The notes beneath the pieces are model-generated. The model made no database searches. It had not been told where the DNA came from and worked only from the letters and a program-made list of their open reading frames with translations. A program made the translations under genes and the position numbers. Below, one piece after another: positions 56,619 to 64,000 of a stretch of DNA of 64,000 bases; position 1 is the stretch's first letter, and every line of letters starts with the position of its first letter. Source of the DNA: a virus; the IMG/VR virus record IMGVR_UViG_3300040801_002731, positions 1 through 64,000 of that record. One strand, given 5' to 3'.

Positions 56619-57063
56619 GGACGGGTCTGTCATTCCAGGCGCTTTTGCGCAGCATTGGGCTCATCAAAAGGTCGCGCGGCGTGATTCGTGACAAACCCTC
56701 GGATCGCAACAGCGGAAACCCGGCGTTCTCGAAAGCCCAAGCGACCAGCTCAGAGCAGAACCAGGCGTGCGGATCCTGCCAGTCGCGCCGAAGCGCCCAG
56801 CCCATGATGCCGGGCCAGTCATAGGGTCGCCCAATCTGCGACAGCATTCGTTCGATCACTGGGCCTGCGGGCACCTGCACATGGTAGAACTCGACGCGGC
56901 CCGCCTGATCCGGCACGCGCATCACGACGCCACGCTTCGGAATGGCGCCGATCAGGGAGCCGTCCGTCAGCACCACATCGACATGACTGGCCCAAGACCA
57001 GGTGGCCCACTGGACCACCCGGCCGGTTAGATCATCGAGGGTCGAGAACCGCAGCGTGATCAT
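56596..57063 (-). CDS. NlpC/P60-like peptidase
   Basis: 155 residues from the ATG at 57063. W-F-C-S-E-L-V-A-W-A-F gives the nucleophilic Cys and W-A-S-H-V-D-V-V a candidate His, in the permuted papain-like (YiiX/NlpC) order His-before-Cys. Cleaves peptide or lipid amide bonds; may act in tail or cell-wall entry. Confidence 0.7.
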   Translation of the reverse strand: MITLRFSTLDDLTGRVVQWATWSWASHVDVVLTDGSLIGAIPKRGVVMRVPDQAGRVEFYHVQVPAGPVIERMLSQIGRPYDWPGIMGWALRRDWQDPHAWFCSELVAWAFENAGFPLLRSEGLSRITPRDLLMSPMLRKSAWNDRPVRSIINQL

Positions 57064-57074
57064 GGGAGGCTGCC

Positions 57075-57608
57075 TCAGACCGTATCCGGCCAGCCGCCAT
57101 TGGAGGCCGGGTCGTAGGCGTTGATGGCGTCGATCTTCTCGTTCTCGGTCAGCGCCGGATCCTCGAAGATGGCCTTGACCGCCAGCTTGTGCTGACGGGT
57201 CGCCTGATGCCAGTCGTCGACCCATGCCGCCGCCAGATCGGTCATGGCGCGGGCCTGATCCGGCGTCAGGGTGTAGTCAATGTCCGAGGCGGACGTGAAA
57301 ACGATGGCTGGATCGTTGATGCCGGCCGCCGTGTAGCGATCCGCCATCATGGCAAGACCGAGCAGATTGGTGCGATCTTCCTGACGGCGCAGGTCGATGC
57401 GGTCCTGGGTGCCGAGAGGCGTCGTCCAGGGCGCGCCGGCGTTGATGCCGGCGTCCCGGATCTTGGAGAACTCGTCGCGCCGGCGCTGATAGGCGGCTTC
57501 CGCCGTGCCGCGCCAGAACGCCTGGACCTCGGCCAACGTGGCGGGAGCAAACGCCACTTCTTCAACGGTCGGCGTTTCAGCATCAAGTCGAAGCGTGACT
57601 TCCTGCAT
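57075..57608 (-). CDS. DUF4376-like tail-fibre-associated protein
   Basis: 177 residues. R-I-D-L-R-R-Q-E-D-R-T-N-L-L-G-L-A-M-M and the later T-P-D-Q-A-R-A-M resemble DUF4376, found next to tail fibres in many phages. It follows the fibre at 57610 with a 1-nt gap. Probable fibre chaperone or attached protein. Confidence 0.65.
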   Translation of the reverse strand: MQEVTLRLDAETPTVEEVAFAPATLAEVQAFWRGTAEAAYQRRRDEFSKIRDAGINAGAPWTTPLGTQDRIDLRRQEDRTNLLGLAMMADRYTAAGINDPAIVFTSASDIDYTLTPDQARAMTDLAAAWVDDWHQATRQHKLAVKAIFEDPALTENEKIDAINAYDPASNGGWPDTV

Positions 57609-57609
57609 A

Positions 57610-60600
57610 TCAGATCCTCAACCCGTAAATGGCGACATTGCCGGAAGCAATCGTGCCGGACCCCATGATCAAACGCACAGCGTTTACTGGCGATTGTGTG
57701 ACGCAGTGCGCGGATCCGATCGACAGGCTCTGATTGCCATCGCTGTTCATGTAGCCGCCATTCCAATAGACTTGGTTCTTCTTGGCGGTGTTATTTCGCA
57801 CAATGTGCAGTATTCCGCAGTAGCCGGTTTCGCCAGCCGCTCCGCCCAGGCCCTGCACGGTCATACGCATGGCGTTGATGGCGGCGTTTGCCGCGATGGA
57901 GCCGGCGCCAGCCGAGGTGTAGCTCAAAGCGGTCGACTGGTAATCAGCCGCACCTGACAGATACGTCGTTCCGTTGTCGGTCGAAAACTGCACGAACAGA
58001 TGATCGCCGTCGGTGGTGGGCACGAGGTTATGGATAACCCAAACGAACTCGTAATAATTCGTTGCGCCGGTCATGCTCAGGGCGCCGCTGTTGTTGGCGC
58101 TGAGGTTTCCAACCCACACCAACGAGCCCGCGCCAGCCGTCAGCCACTGTGAGCCATTCCAGATCGGCACGCCCAAGAGAGGAGCGCCGTTCTGCTGCCA
58201 GTTGGCAAAGACCGTCGCATCCACGTTCGGCACGTTGCCAAGACCAACATCCGCCTTGGTCACATCCGCCTTGGCGCGCGCGGCGGTGTAGTAGAGGTTC
58301 GCGCTCCCCTCGGCGATGGCGTCGGTGGTCGTGCCGGTGCCCAACTTGGTCGTGCCCAACTCATCAATCGCCGCCTGTGCGGTCGTGGCGGCCAGCCCGG
58401 AGGAGGCGTTGTCGTAGGAAACTTCGGAGGCGCCGTGTCCATGCGATGCCGCAGCAAAAGCACTGGCCTGCTGGCCGTCCAGAGTGTCGGCGTCCAGGCC
58501 CGAACCGGCACCGTCCACGGTCTTGACCGCGGTGAGGATCTCGGAAGCGGTCATATCCGCGGTCGCGCCCGCCTCAATCCCGTCGAGCTTCGCCTTGTCG
58601 GCACCGGTCATGAAACCCGCATCGCCGTTGGCAACGACAGCCGCGTGCGCAGACGCACCGGACCCGACGTGCGTGGCCGGGGCGAAGGCCGATGCCTGCT
58701 GACCGTCAAGGGTGTCCGCATCCAGACCGGAGCTGGGGCCGTCGACCGACTTGATGGCCGTCAGGATCTCGGTCGGGGTCATGTCGCCGGTGGCGCCAGC
58801 TTCAATCCCGTCCAGCTTGGCCTTGTCCGCGCCGCTCAGGAAGCCGGCACTGCCGCTGGCGGTCGCCAGCGGGTGGGCGCCGGTGCCGGCAGCGCCGACA
58901 TGGGCCGAGGGGGCGAAATCGCTGGCGTGCTGACCATCAAGCAGATCAGCGTCGAGACCGGACGTGCTGCCGTCCACGGTCTTGACTGCGGTCAGGATTT
59001 CCTCGGGCGTCATGTCGCCCGTGGCCCCGGCTTCGATGCCATCGAGCTTGGTCTTGTCGGCACCGGTCATGAAACCAGAGGCGCCGCCTGCCACGACATC
59101 CGCGTGCGCCGCGCCGCCAGACCCCACATGGGTCGCTGGAGCAAAATCACTGGCCTGCTGACCGTCGAGAAGATCAGCGTCGAGGCCGGAGTTGGCACCA
59201 TCGACGCCCTTCAGGTCGGTCAGAATCTGGTTGATCGTCACGTCGCCGGTGCGGCCAGAGACGCTGGTGACCTGTTCGGTGTTGTCGAGCTTCTGCCAGC
59301 CGTCGGTGCCGCCGTAGATCAGCGCATCACCCACGTTGACGTCGAAATCGGGCAGCGTGCCGGCCACACTGATCCGGTAGTAATCGCCGGTCGTTGGCGA
59401 CGGCGGGTAACTGCCGCCACTGGCATCAAAGAGCCCACGCCAGGTGAGCTGACCGGACGCCGTGGCAATCGCCTGCTGTGCCCAGTGATATGCCGAGCGC
59501 GTGCCTGCGCCGTCCACGTCTTCGTTGACCGGCGCCGAGGACCAGCGCTCGGCCAGAAGGGCGGCATCGGCGGCATCCGTCGCACTGCCTGCGGCGTTGC
59601 TGGCACTGGTGCTGGCGTTGGTCGCGGCCGCTTGGGCGTTGCCGGCACTGGCGCTGGCGTTACCGGCGGCCGTCTGGGCGTCATTCCGCGCGGTAATAGC
59701 CTCGTCCCGCGCCGAGATCGCAGCATCGCGCGCCGAAGCTGCGGTCTGCTCGCTGCTCAGGGCGTTGGTAGCCGACGCGCCGGCCTTGTTCGCGTGGTGT
59801 AGAGCCGAGAAGTGATCGGACCCGTCGTTCATCACCACGATATCTTCGGGCTGCTCGGCCCACTGCTGCGCCGCCGTTGCCGAGGTAGCAGCATTGCTCT
59901 CGGCCGTCTGAGCCGCGAGCTTGGCGGTGTTGGCATCGCTGGCGCTGCCCGAGGCTGCCGTCGCGCTGTTGTCAGCGTTGGTGGCCGCCGTCTGCGCCTG
60001 ATCACGATAGCCAAGCGTCACGTCGCGGGCGGTGATCGCTGCGTCCCGAGCGCTTTCGGCGTTGGTGACGGCCGTTTCCGCCGCGTTCTTGTGGGTCAGA
60101 GCATCGCTGGCGCTGCCGGCCGCGTTCGTTTCCGCACTCTGAGCGGCATTGCGGGCCGTCACAGCAGCATCGCGAGCGCTCTCTGCGCCGGTCTTTGCCA
60201 GATTGGCGGCACTGGCATAGCCGCTGGCCTCAAGCGCGGAGTCCGCCGCAGCCTGGGCGCTGTTGGCCGCATCGGTGGCGCCCGTGCCCATTGCAGCCAG
60301 ACTGTCGGCAGCCGACTGAGCGCTTGCCGCGGCATCGGTCGCGCTCCCTGCCGCCGCTGTGGCCGACGCCTGGGCGTTCTGGGCATAGACGAAGGCGTCC
60401 GAGACGCTGATGCCGGCGTCGTTCATCTCCAGGAAGGAGATGGCGAGCTTGGCCCCATCACCAACAGCCACAAGCTGGTCATCAGCCTCCATGAAGAACT
60501 TCTCGGAGACCTTGGTCTGCTCGTTCTCGATGATGAACAGCTCGGAGCCATCAACCTTCACGATCTTCACCGTGCCGGTCGCGCCGGTGACCTGCACAAC

Positions 60601-60693
60601 AGCCAGCACAGTGCGGGAACCGCCCGGTGTCGTGTAGAGCGTCTGTTCAGTGGCGGTCAGGGTAGCGCCAAGACTTTTCAGATTTTCAGCCAT
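57610..60693 (-). CDS. tail fibre protein, 1027 aa
   Basis: N-terminal beta-rich head (1-110), a long Ala/Ser/Asn/Thr-rich heptad stalk (about 110-410), a second head region with W-R-G-L-F-D-A-S-G-G-S-Y-P, then about five 55-residue repeats of the form G-I-E-A-G-A-T-G-D-M-T-x-x-E-I-L-T and L-D-A-D-x-L-D-G-Q-x-A-S (about 500-780), and a C-terminal receptor-binding tip. Extended trimeric fibre. Confidence 0.88.
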   Translation of the reverse strand: MAENLKSLGATLTATEQTLYTTPGGSRTVLAVVQVTGATGTVKIVKVDGSELFIIENEQTKVSEKFFMEADDQLVAVGDGAKLAISFLEMNDAGISVSDAFVYAQNAQASATAAAGSATDAAASAQSAADSLAAMGTGATDAANSAQAAADSALEASGYASAANLAKTGAESARDAAVTARNAAQSAETNAAGSASDALTHKNAAETAVTNAESARDAAITARDVTLGYRDQAQTAATNADNSATAASGSASDANTAKLAAQTAESNAATSATAAQQWAEQPEDIVVMNDGSDHFSALHHANKAGASATNALSSEQTAASARDAAISARDEAITARNDAQTAAGNASASAGNAQAAATNASTSASNAAGSATDAADAALLAERWSSAPVNEDVDGAGTRSAYHWAQQAIATASGQLTWRGLFDASGGSYPPSPTTGDYYRISVAGTLPDFDVNVGDALIYGGTDGWQKLDNTEQVTSVSGRTGDVTINQILTDLKGVDGANSGLDADLLDGQQASDFAPATHVGSGGAAHADVVAGGASGFMTGADKTKLDGIEAGATGDMTPEEILTAVKTVDGSTSGLDADLLDGQHASDFAPSAHVGAAGTGAHPLATASGSAGFLSGADKAKLDGIEAGATGDMTPTEILTAIKSVDGPSSGLDADTLDGQQASAFAPATHVGSGASAHAAVVANGDAGFMTGADKAKLDGIEAGATADMTASEILTAVKTVDGAGSGLDADTLDGQQASAFAAASHGHGASEVSYDNASSGLAATTAQAAIDELGTTKLGTGTTTDAIAEGSANLYYTAARAKADVTKADVGLGNVPNVDATVFANWQQNGAPLLGVPIWNGSQWLTAGAGSLVWVGNLSANNSGALSMTGATNYYEFVWVIHNLVPTTDGDHLFVQFSTDNGTTYLSGAADYQSTALSYTSAGAGSIAANAAINAMRMTVQGLGGAAGETGYCGILHIVRNNTAKKNQVYWNGGYMNSDGNQSLSIGSAHCVTQSPVNAVRLIMGSGTIASGNVAIYGLRI

Positions 60694-60697
60694 GCGT

Positions 60698-63058
60698 TCA
60701 TCCGAAGATCAAGCTGTAAATGAGAGACTTACTTTCCACCGTCTTCAACTTCTCCTCGATTGGAACGCCGATGGTTTTCCACCCATCAACATCCGAATAG
60801 AGAAGCATCATTCCAGGTTCGACTGCGAAATCCGGTAGCGTTCCCGCCACCACGACCTGATAAAAGTCGCCGTTTCCAGGCGCGGCCGGATACTGTCCGG
60901 TGCTGGCATCCCAGGTGCCTCGCCAGGTCAACGCTCCGCCTACCGTAGCCGCAGCGTGCATGGCCCAATGGTAGGCGGAGCGGGTTCCGGCACCGTTGGC
61001 GTCTTCGTTGGCCGGAGCCTCGGCCCAGCGCTGCGCCTTCAGCTCGCTGCTGGCGGCGTTCGACGCCGACGTCACAGCTTCGTTTCGAGCGGTCTGGGCG
61101 TCATTTTTGGCCGTGGTCGCGGTGCTGGCCGCATTGACAGCGGTATCCTTGGCCGAAACCGCGGCGTTCTTGGCCGAAGTCGTGTTGGTCTCACTGGTCA
61201 GAGCAGAAGCGGCGGAAGCGGCAGCGTTGGTCTCGCTTGTTGCGGCATTGGCAGCAGAGGCGGCAGCGTCGACCTTGCTCTGGGCAGCGTTGGTGGCCGC
61301 CGTCTGCGCCGCGGTCTTGCTGGACAGAGCTGAGGCGGCCGAGGCAGCAGCGTTCGTTTCGGACAGAGCGGCGGCGTCTGCACTGGCCTGGGCCGAGGTC
61401 TTGCTGGTCAGCGCAGACGCCGCAGACGCGCCGGCGTTGGTCTCGCTGGTCGCCGCATTCGCTTCGCTCGTGGCAGCGTTGGTCTCGCTGGTCGCCGCGT
61501 TGGCAGCGGAAGCCTGAGCATTGGTCTCCGACAGAGCAGCGGTCGCGGCGCTGGACGTCGCGTTGGTCTCCGACAGAGCAGCGGCCGCGGCAGCGCTGGT
61601 CGCTTCGGCGGCCTTATTGACAGCCGTCGTTTCGCTGCTCGCTGCACTGGTCGCGGATGCAGCGGCAGCGGATGCAGCGGCAGCGGCGTTGGTCTCGCTG
61701 GTCGCCGCGTTGGTCTCGCTGGTCGCTGCGTTGGTCTCGCTGGTCGCTGCGTTGGTCTCGCTGGTCGCTGCGGCCTGTTCGGACGCCAGGGCGGCGGCAG
61801 CCGACGCAGACGCCGCCAATTCGGACGCGGCGGCATTCGTCTCGGACGCGCTGGCATTCAGAGCACTCTGCGCCGCGGCCAATTCCGAAGCCGCAGCATT
61901 GGTCTCGCTCTGGGCAGCCGCGACCTGTGCAGCCTGGGCCGCGCTCGCAGCGGTCGACGCGGCAAGTTCACTGTTCGTGATGGACTGTTCGGCAGTCTGC
62001 GCGATCGTGGCGCTGTTCGCGGCAGCCGTGGCGCTGGTTTCGGCGCTCGTTTGCGCCGCAACAGCTTGATCCTTGGCCGTCTGCGCATCACTCAGGCTGG
62101 TTGCGGCGTCTGTCGCGGCCTGGCTGGCGGTCGTAGCGCTCGTTGCGGCCTCTGTAGCCGACTGAGACGCGGACTGCGCAAAAACAGAAGCGTTGGCCTC
62201 GCTCTGGGCAGCCGCCGCCTCGGATGTCTGAGCCGCGCCTGCCGCCGCGACAGCATTAGCTTCGCTCTCGACAATAGACAGCTCGGCCGCCTCTGCGATG
62301 GTCGCACTGCTGGCCGCGGCCTGGGCGCTGGCGTCGGCGGCCTGGGCGCTGGCCGCAGCGTCCGTCTTTGCGGTTTCGGCCTGGGCGCGGGAAATGTCGG
62401 CGTTGGAGGCGGCAAACTGAGCCTGATCACGATACGTCAGAGTCGACGCCGCATGGTCGGTCGCGGTCTGGGCGCTGCTTTCCGCGTTCGATGCCGAAAG
62501 GGCAGCGGCGTCTTTGTGAGACAGAGCTTCGCTGGCCGATGCAGCCGCGGCCGTGGCCGACGATTCAGCATCCAGAGCATAGGACTGTAGGCCGTTGACG
62601 ATCTCGATGGCCGTGCCAACCGTCGGATCACCGAGCACGCCGCTGATCCAGGCCGGGCACTTCACCATCTGGACGTTGCCCTCCAGATCGGTCAGCGGAT
62701 ATGTGCCGTCACCGTTGGGGCCGCCCGTCACCGTGCCGGACAGCCACGCGATCATTTCGTCTTCGCGCACCTTCCAGCGGGCGACGAGATCGGACATCCG
62801 ACGCGCCAGATCGGCGTTCGTGGTGAAGGTAAAGTTTCGGATGATCGCGTAGGAAAGACCAGTTGCGGTATCTCCAGCCCACACCGGCCAGATTTTCAAC
62901 CCGGTGTCCGCAACGACCTGCTCGACCATATAGAAGCGGTCGTTATCGACCGTGAGAATATCACCCGCCTTGATGTTGGTGGACCAAACCGTGTCCACGC
63001 CAACAACGCTGGCCGAGCCCGCGGTGACATTGATGGTTCCGGTGCGATACCAGGTCAT
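60698..63058 (-). CDS. tail fibre protein, 786 aa
   Basis: N-terminal domain W-Y-R-T-G-T-I-N-V-T-A-G-S-A-S-V-V-G-V-D-T as in many tail-fibre heads (1-130), then a very long Ala-rich stalk of 7-residue units (A-A-T-S-E-T-N repeated) to about 690, and the same W-R-G-T-W-D-A-S end domain that the next fibre has internally. Likely the proximal partner of 57610: both share the W-R-G and G-W module and lie 4 nt apart. Confidence 0.85.
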   Translation of the reverse strand: MTWYRTGTINVTAGSASVVGVDTVWSTNIKAGDILTVDNDRFYMVEQVVADTGLKIWPVWAGDTATGLSYAIIRNFTFTTNADLARRMSDLVARWKVREDEMIAWLSGTVTGGPNGDGTYPLTDLEGNVQMVKCPAWISGVLGDPTVGTAIEIVNGLQSYALDAESSATAAAASASEALSHKDAAALSASNAESSAQTATDHAASTLTYRDQAQFAASNADISRAQAETAKTDAAASAQAADASAQAAASSATIAEAAELSIVESEANAVAAAGAAQTSEAAAAQSEANASVFAQSASQSATEAATSATTASQAATDAATSLSDAQTAKDQAVAAQTSAETSATAAANSATIAQTAEQSITNSELAASTAASAAQAAQVAAAQSETNAAASELAAAQSALNASASETNAAASELAASASAAAALASEQAAATSETNAATSETNAATSETNAATSETNAAAAASAAAASATSAASSETTAVNKAAEATSAAAAAALSETNATSSAATAALSETNAQASAANAATSETNAATSEANAATSETNAGASAASALTSKTSAQASADAAALSETNAAASAASALSSKTAAQTAATNAAQSKVDAAASAANAATSETNAAASAASALTSETNTTSAKNAAVSAKDTAVNAASTATTAKNDAQTARNEAVTSASNAASSELKAQRWAEAPANEDANGAGTRSAYHWAMHAAATVGGALTWRGTWDASTGQYPAAPGNGDFYQVVVAGTLPDFAVEPGMMLLYSDVDGWKTIGVPIEEKLKTVESKSLIYSLIFG

Positions 63059-63089
63059 GCGAAATCCTCAGAAAATGCTCCGTCCATGA

Positions 63090-63124
63090 TACAAGGAGAC
63101 CAAAAGATCAGTCAATCTTGATTG
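63090..63124 (-). promoter_or_regulatory. dyad operator 21 with TTGACT/TATCAT promoter
   Basis: CAGTCAA-TC-TTGATTG (63109-63124); on the minus strand TTGACT is followed after 18 bp by TATCAT, a host sigma-70-like pair with the -35 inside the operator. In front of the tail-fibre genes. Confidence 0.72.
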
Positions 63125-63125
63125 A

Positions 63126-63524
63126 TCATTCGGGCCAAACAATGGACGCAACGATGGCGTCGATCTCGCCTGGCGTGGCTGCCGTGTCCACGCGGCTCTT
63201 GGCCGTCAGTCGGGCGATCTCGACTTGATTCAGGAATGGCTTGAGGCCGGCCTGAAGACTTGACCAAAGCGCTGCCACCTCAGCCGGCGCCATACCTGTG
63301 CGCTCGACCTCGCCGACCATGAATGTGAAGTCGGCCAGATCGGGCTCCGTGCCGTGCTGGGCGACGTAGGTCTGAAATCGCTCCGCCTCCCGCCCCTTCT
63401 CGGCATAGATGGCATCGACGCCGTGGCTGGCTCGGCGTTCACGCACACGGACAGCCTGCTCGTCGATCCGACGCTTCGCAGCTTCGCGCAGAGGCGTCAT
63501 GTTTTTGACGATGGAGAGCTTCAT
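63126..63524 (-). CDS. unknown helical protein, tail region, 132 aa
   Basis: Overlaps 63521-63919 by 4 nt. Helical and charged (V-R-V-R-E-R-R-A-S-H). Position among fibre genes suggests a tail-assembly or fibre chaperone role; no domain recognised. Confidence 0.72.
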   Translation of the reverse strand: MKLSIVKNMTPLREAAKRRIDEQAVRVRERRASHGVDAIYAEKGREAERFQTYVAQHGTEPDLADFTFMVGEVERTGMAPAEVAALWSSLQAGLKPFLNQVEIARLTAKSRVDTAATPGEIDAIVASIVWPE

Positions 63525-63919
63525 GCGGCGACAACCTCGACTTCCAGAGGCAACCAGGGGAACTGCTCAGGCACCTCGATCTGATAGGTGGCCGGCATAG
63601 GCGACGTGATCTCAAGCACGCCGCCGGCGATCTCGTAGGTCTCGCCGTCGATAATCACCGTGCCCGGATCGGGCAACCCGCTGATCGTCGCCGTGTCGGC
63701 GTCGTCAGCGGCGATCTGGGACTTGTCGAGCACAGGGGTTGGCCGCGGCATGACCTTTCCGTTCAGGACATAATCCTTGTGGAAATCGCTCTGTTCAGTC
63801 AAAAACAAAGCGCCTTTATCCATCGCTTCCTGTTCTGCCATGTGAAGAACCGAATCGTCACAGTTACCGCAGAACAAAATGCGTCCATTCTCGTCGTGCG
63901 CTGTATAGTGAACGATCAT
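63521..63919 (-). CDS. tail-fibre-assembly-like protein, 132 aa
   Basis: ATG overlapping the previous stop (ATGA). Starts V-H-Y-T-A-H-D-E-N-G-R-I-L-F-C-G-N-C-D-D, typical of small beta-rich phage proteins near fibres, and has an immunoglobulin-like pattern after residue 80 (G-T-V-I-I-D-G-E-T-Y-E-I). Function inferred from position. Confidence 0.68.
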   Translation of the reverse strand: MIVHYTAHDENGRILFCGNCDDSVLHMAEQEAMDKGALFLTEQSDFHKDYVLNGKVMPRPTPVLDKSQIAADDADTATISGLPDPGTVIIDGETYEIAGGVLEITSPMPATYQIEVPEQFPWLPLEVEVVAA

Positions 63920-64000
63920 TTGTTCAGCCCCATAATCACAACAACTACGCCACGGGCGCTGCCTCCAGAGACAGTAACCTGCGCATTGTGACCGCCAGGA
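63916..64000 (-). CDS. C-terminus of a Gly-rich structural protein, cut by window edge
   Basis: Only the last 27 codons are visible: P-G-G-H-N-A-Q-V-T-V-S-G-G-S-A-R-G and a hydrophobic end V-V-V-V-I-M-G-L-N-K, overlapping the next start by 4 nt. Gly-rich end as in tail or fibre-base proteins. Confidence 0.6.
   Translation of the reverse strand, partial: PGGHNAQVTVSGGSARGVVVVIMGLNK

Noticed and set aside
58435-59802. 455-codon plus-strand frame over the tail fibre
   Set aside because: A shadow of the repetitive fibre gene; its Gly/Arg-rich repeats mirror the fibre repeats.

Overview
The window is part of a large tailed-phage genome of about 60% G+C. Codon use and relatives of the recognisable proteins suggest an alphaproteobacterial host, but that is an inference. 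Almost every gene is on the minus strand, in short overlapping operons with strong Shine-Dalgarno sites, often inside a CACACGGAGG leader. I recognise no tRNA, CRISPR array, IS element, terminase or capsid gene; the virion genes presumably lie outside the window, apart from tail fibres and lysis genes at the right end.

Layout. 1-434: a truncated gene, then about 1.9 kb without a convincing gene. 2.3-9.8 kb: small unknown genes and one plus-strand gene. 9.0-19.0 kb: nucleotide and DNA metabolism (DnaQ-type exonuclease, HD hydrolase, P-loop kinase-like protein, dUTPase, ThyX, DNA methylase, B12-type ribonucleotide reductase fused to glutaredoxin, RuvC). 19.0-32.8 kb: recombination (SbcC/SbcD pair, RecA, 5'-3' exonuclease, gp32-like SSB) among unknowns. 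32.9-40.8 kb: DnaE polymerase with a uracil-glycosylase-like C-terminus, sigma factor, CobS/CobT-like AAA+/VWA pair. 40.9-44.9 kb: a plasmid module with an XRE regulator, RepA initiator, iteron origin with DnaA boxes, a plus-strand unknown gene, a tyrosine recombinase and a second XRE protein. 45.0-54.7 kb: ATP-dependent ligase, WGR protein, secreted nuclease, primase, a DnaB-type helicase broken by an in-frame TAG, an Sm/Hfq-like protein, PhoH, and an HTH-phosphoesterase. 54.8-57.1 kb: lysis cassette (Rz1/Rz, holin candidate, GH108 muramidase, coiled-coil membrane protein, NlpC/P60-like peptidase). 57.1-64 kb: two Ala/Ser/Thr-rich tail fibres and accessory proteins.

How it fits together. The phage carries most of its own replisome and dNTP supply, as lytic phages do, but also a complete RepA/iteron/DnaA-box origin, a recombinase and two XRE regulators. 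The best reading is a phage-plasmid, a prophage able to persist as a replicon. Twenty-one copies of a 16-bp dyad, CARTCAA-NN-TTGAYTG, lie between genes across the window, most beside a CGCTATA-type -10 or a Shine-Dalgarno site. They look like a dispersed operator set for a lysogeny repressor, comparable in layout to P1 C1 operators; the autoregulated-looking XRE gene at 41.2 kb is the best candidate for its reader.

Further unexplained structure: five otherwise unrelated proteins end in the same peptide (N/M-P-x-W/Y-G-S/L-F/W), and a ~100-bp AT-rich element occurs twice, at 1.0 and 54.7 kb.
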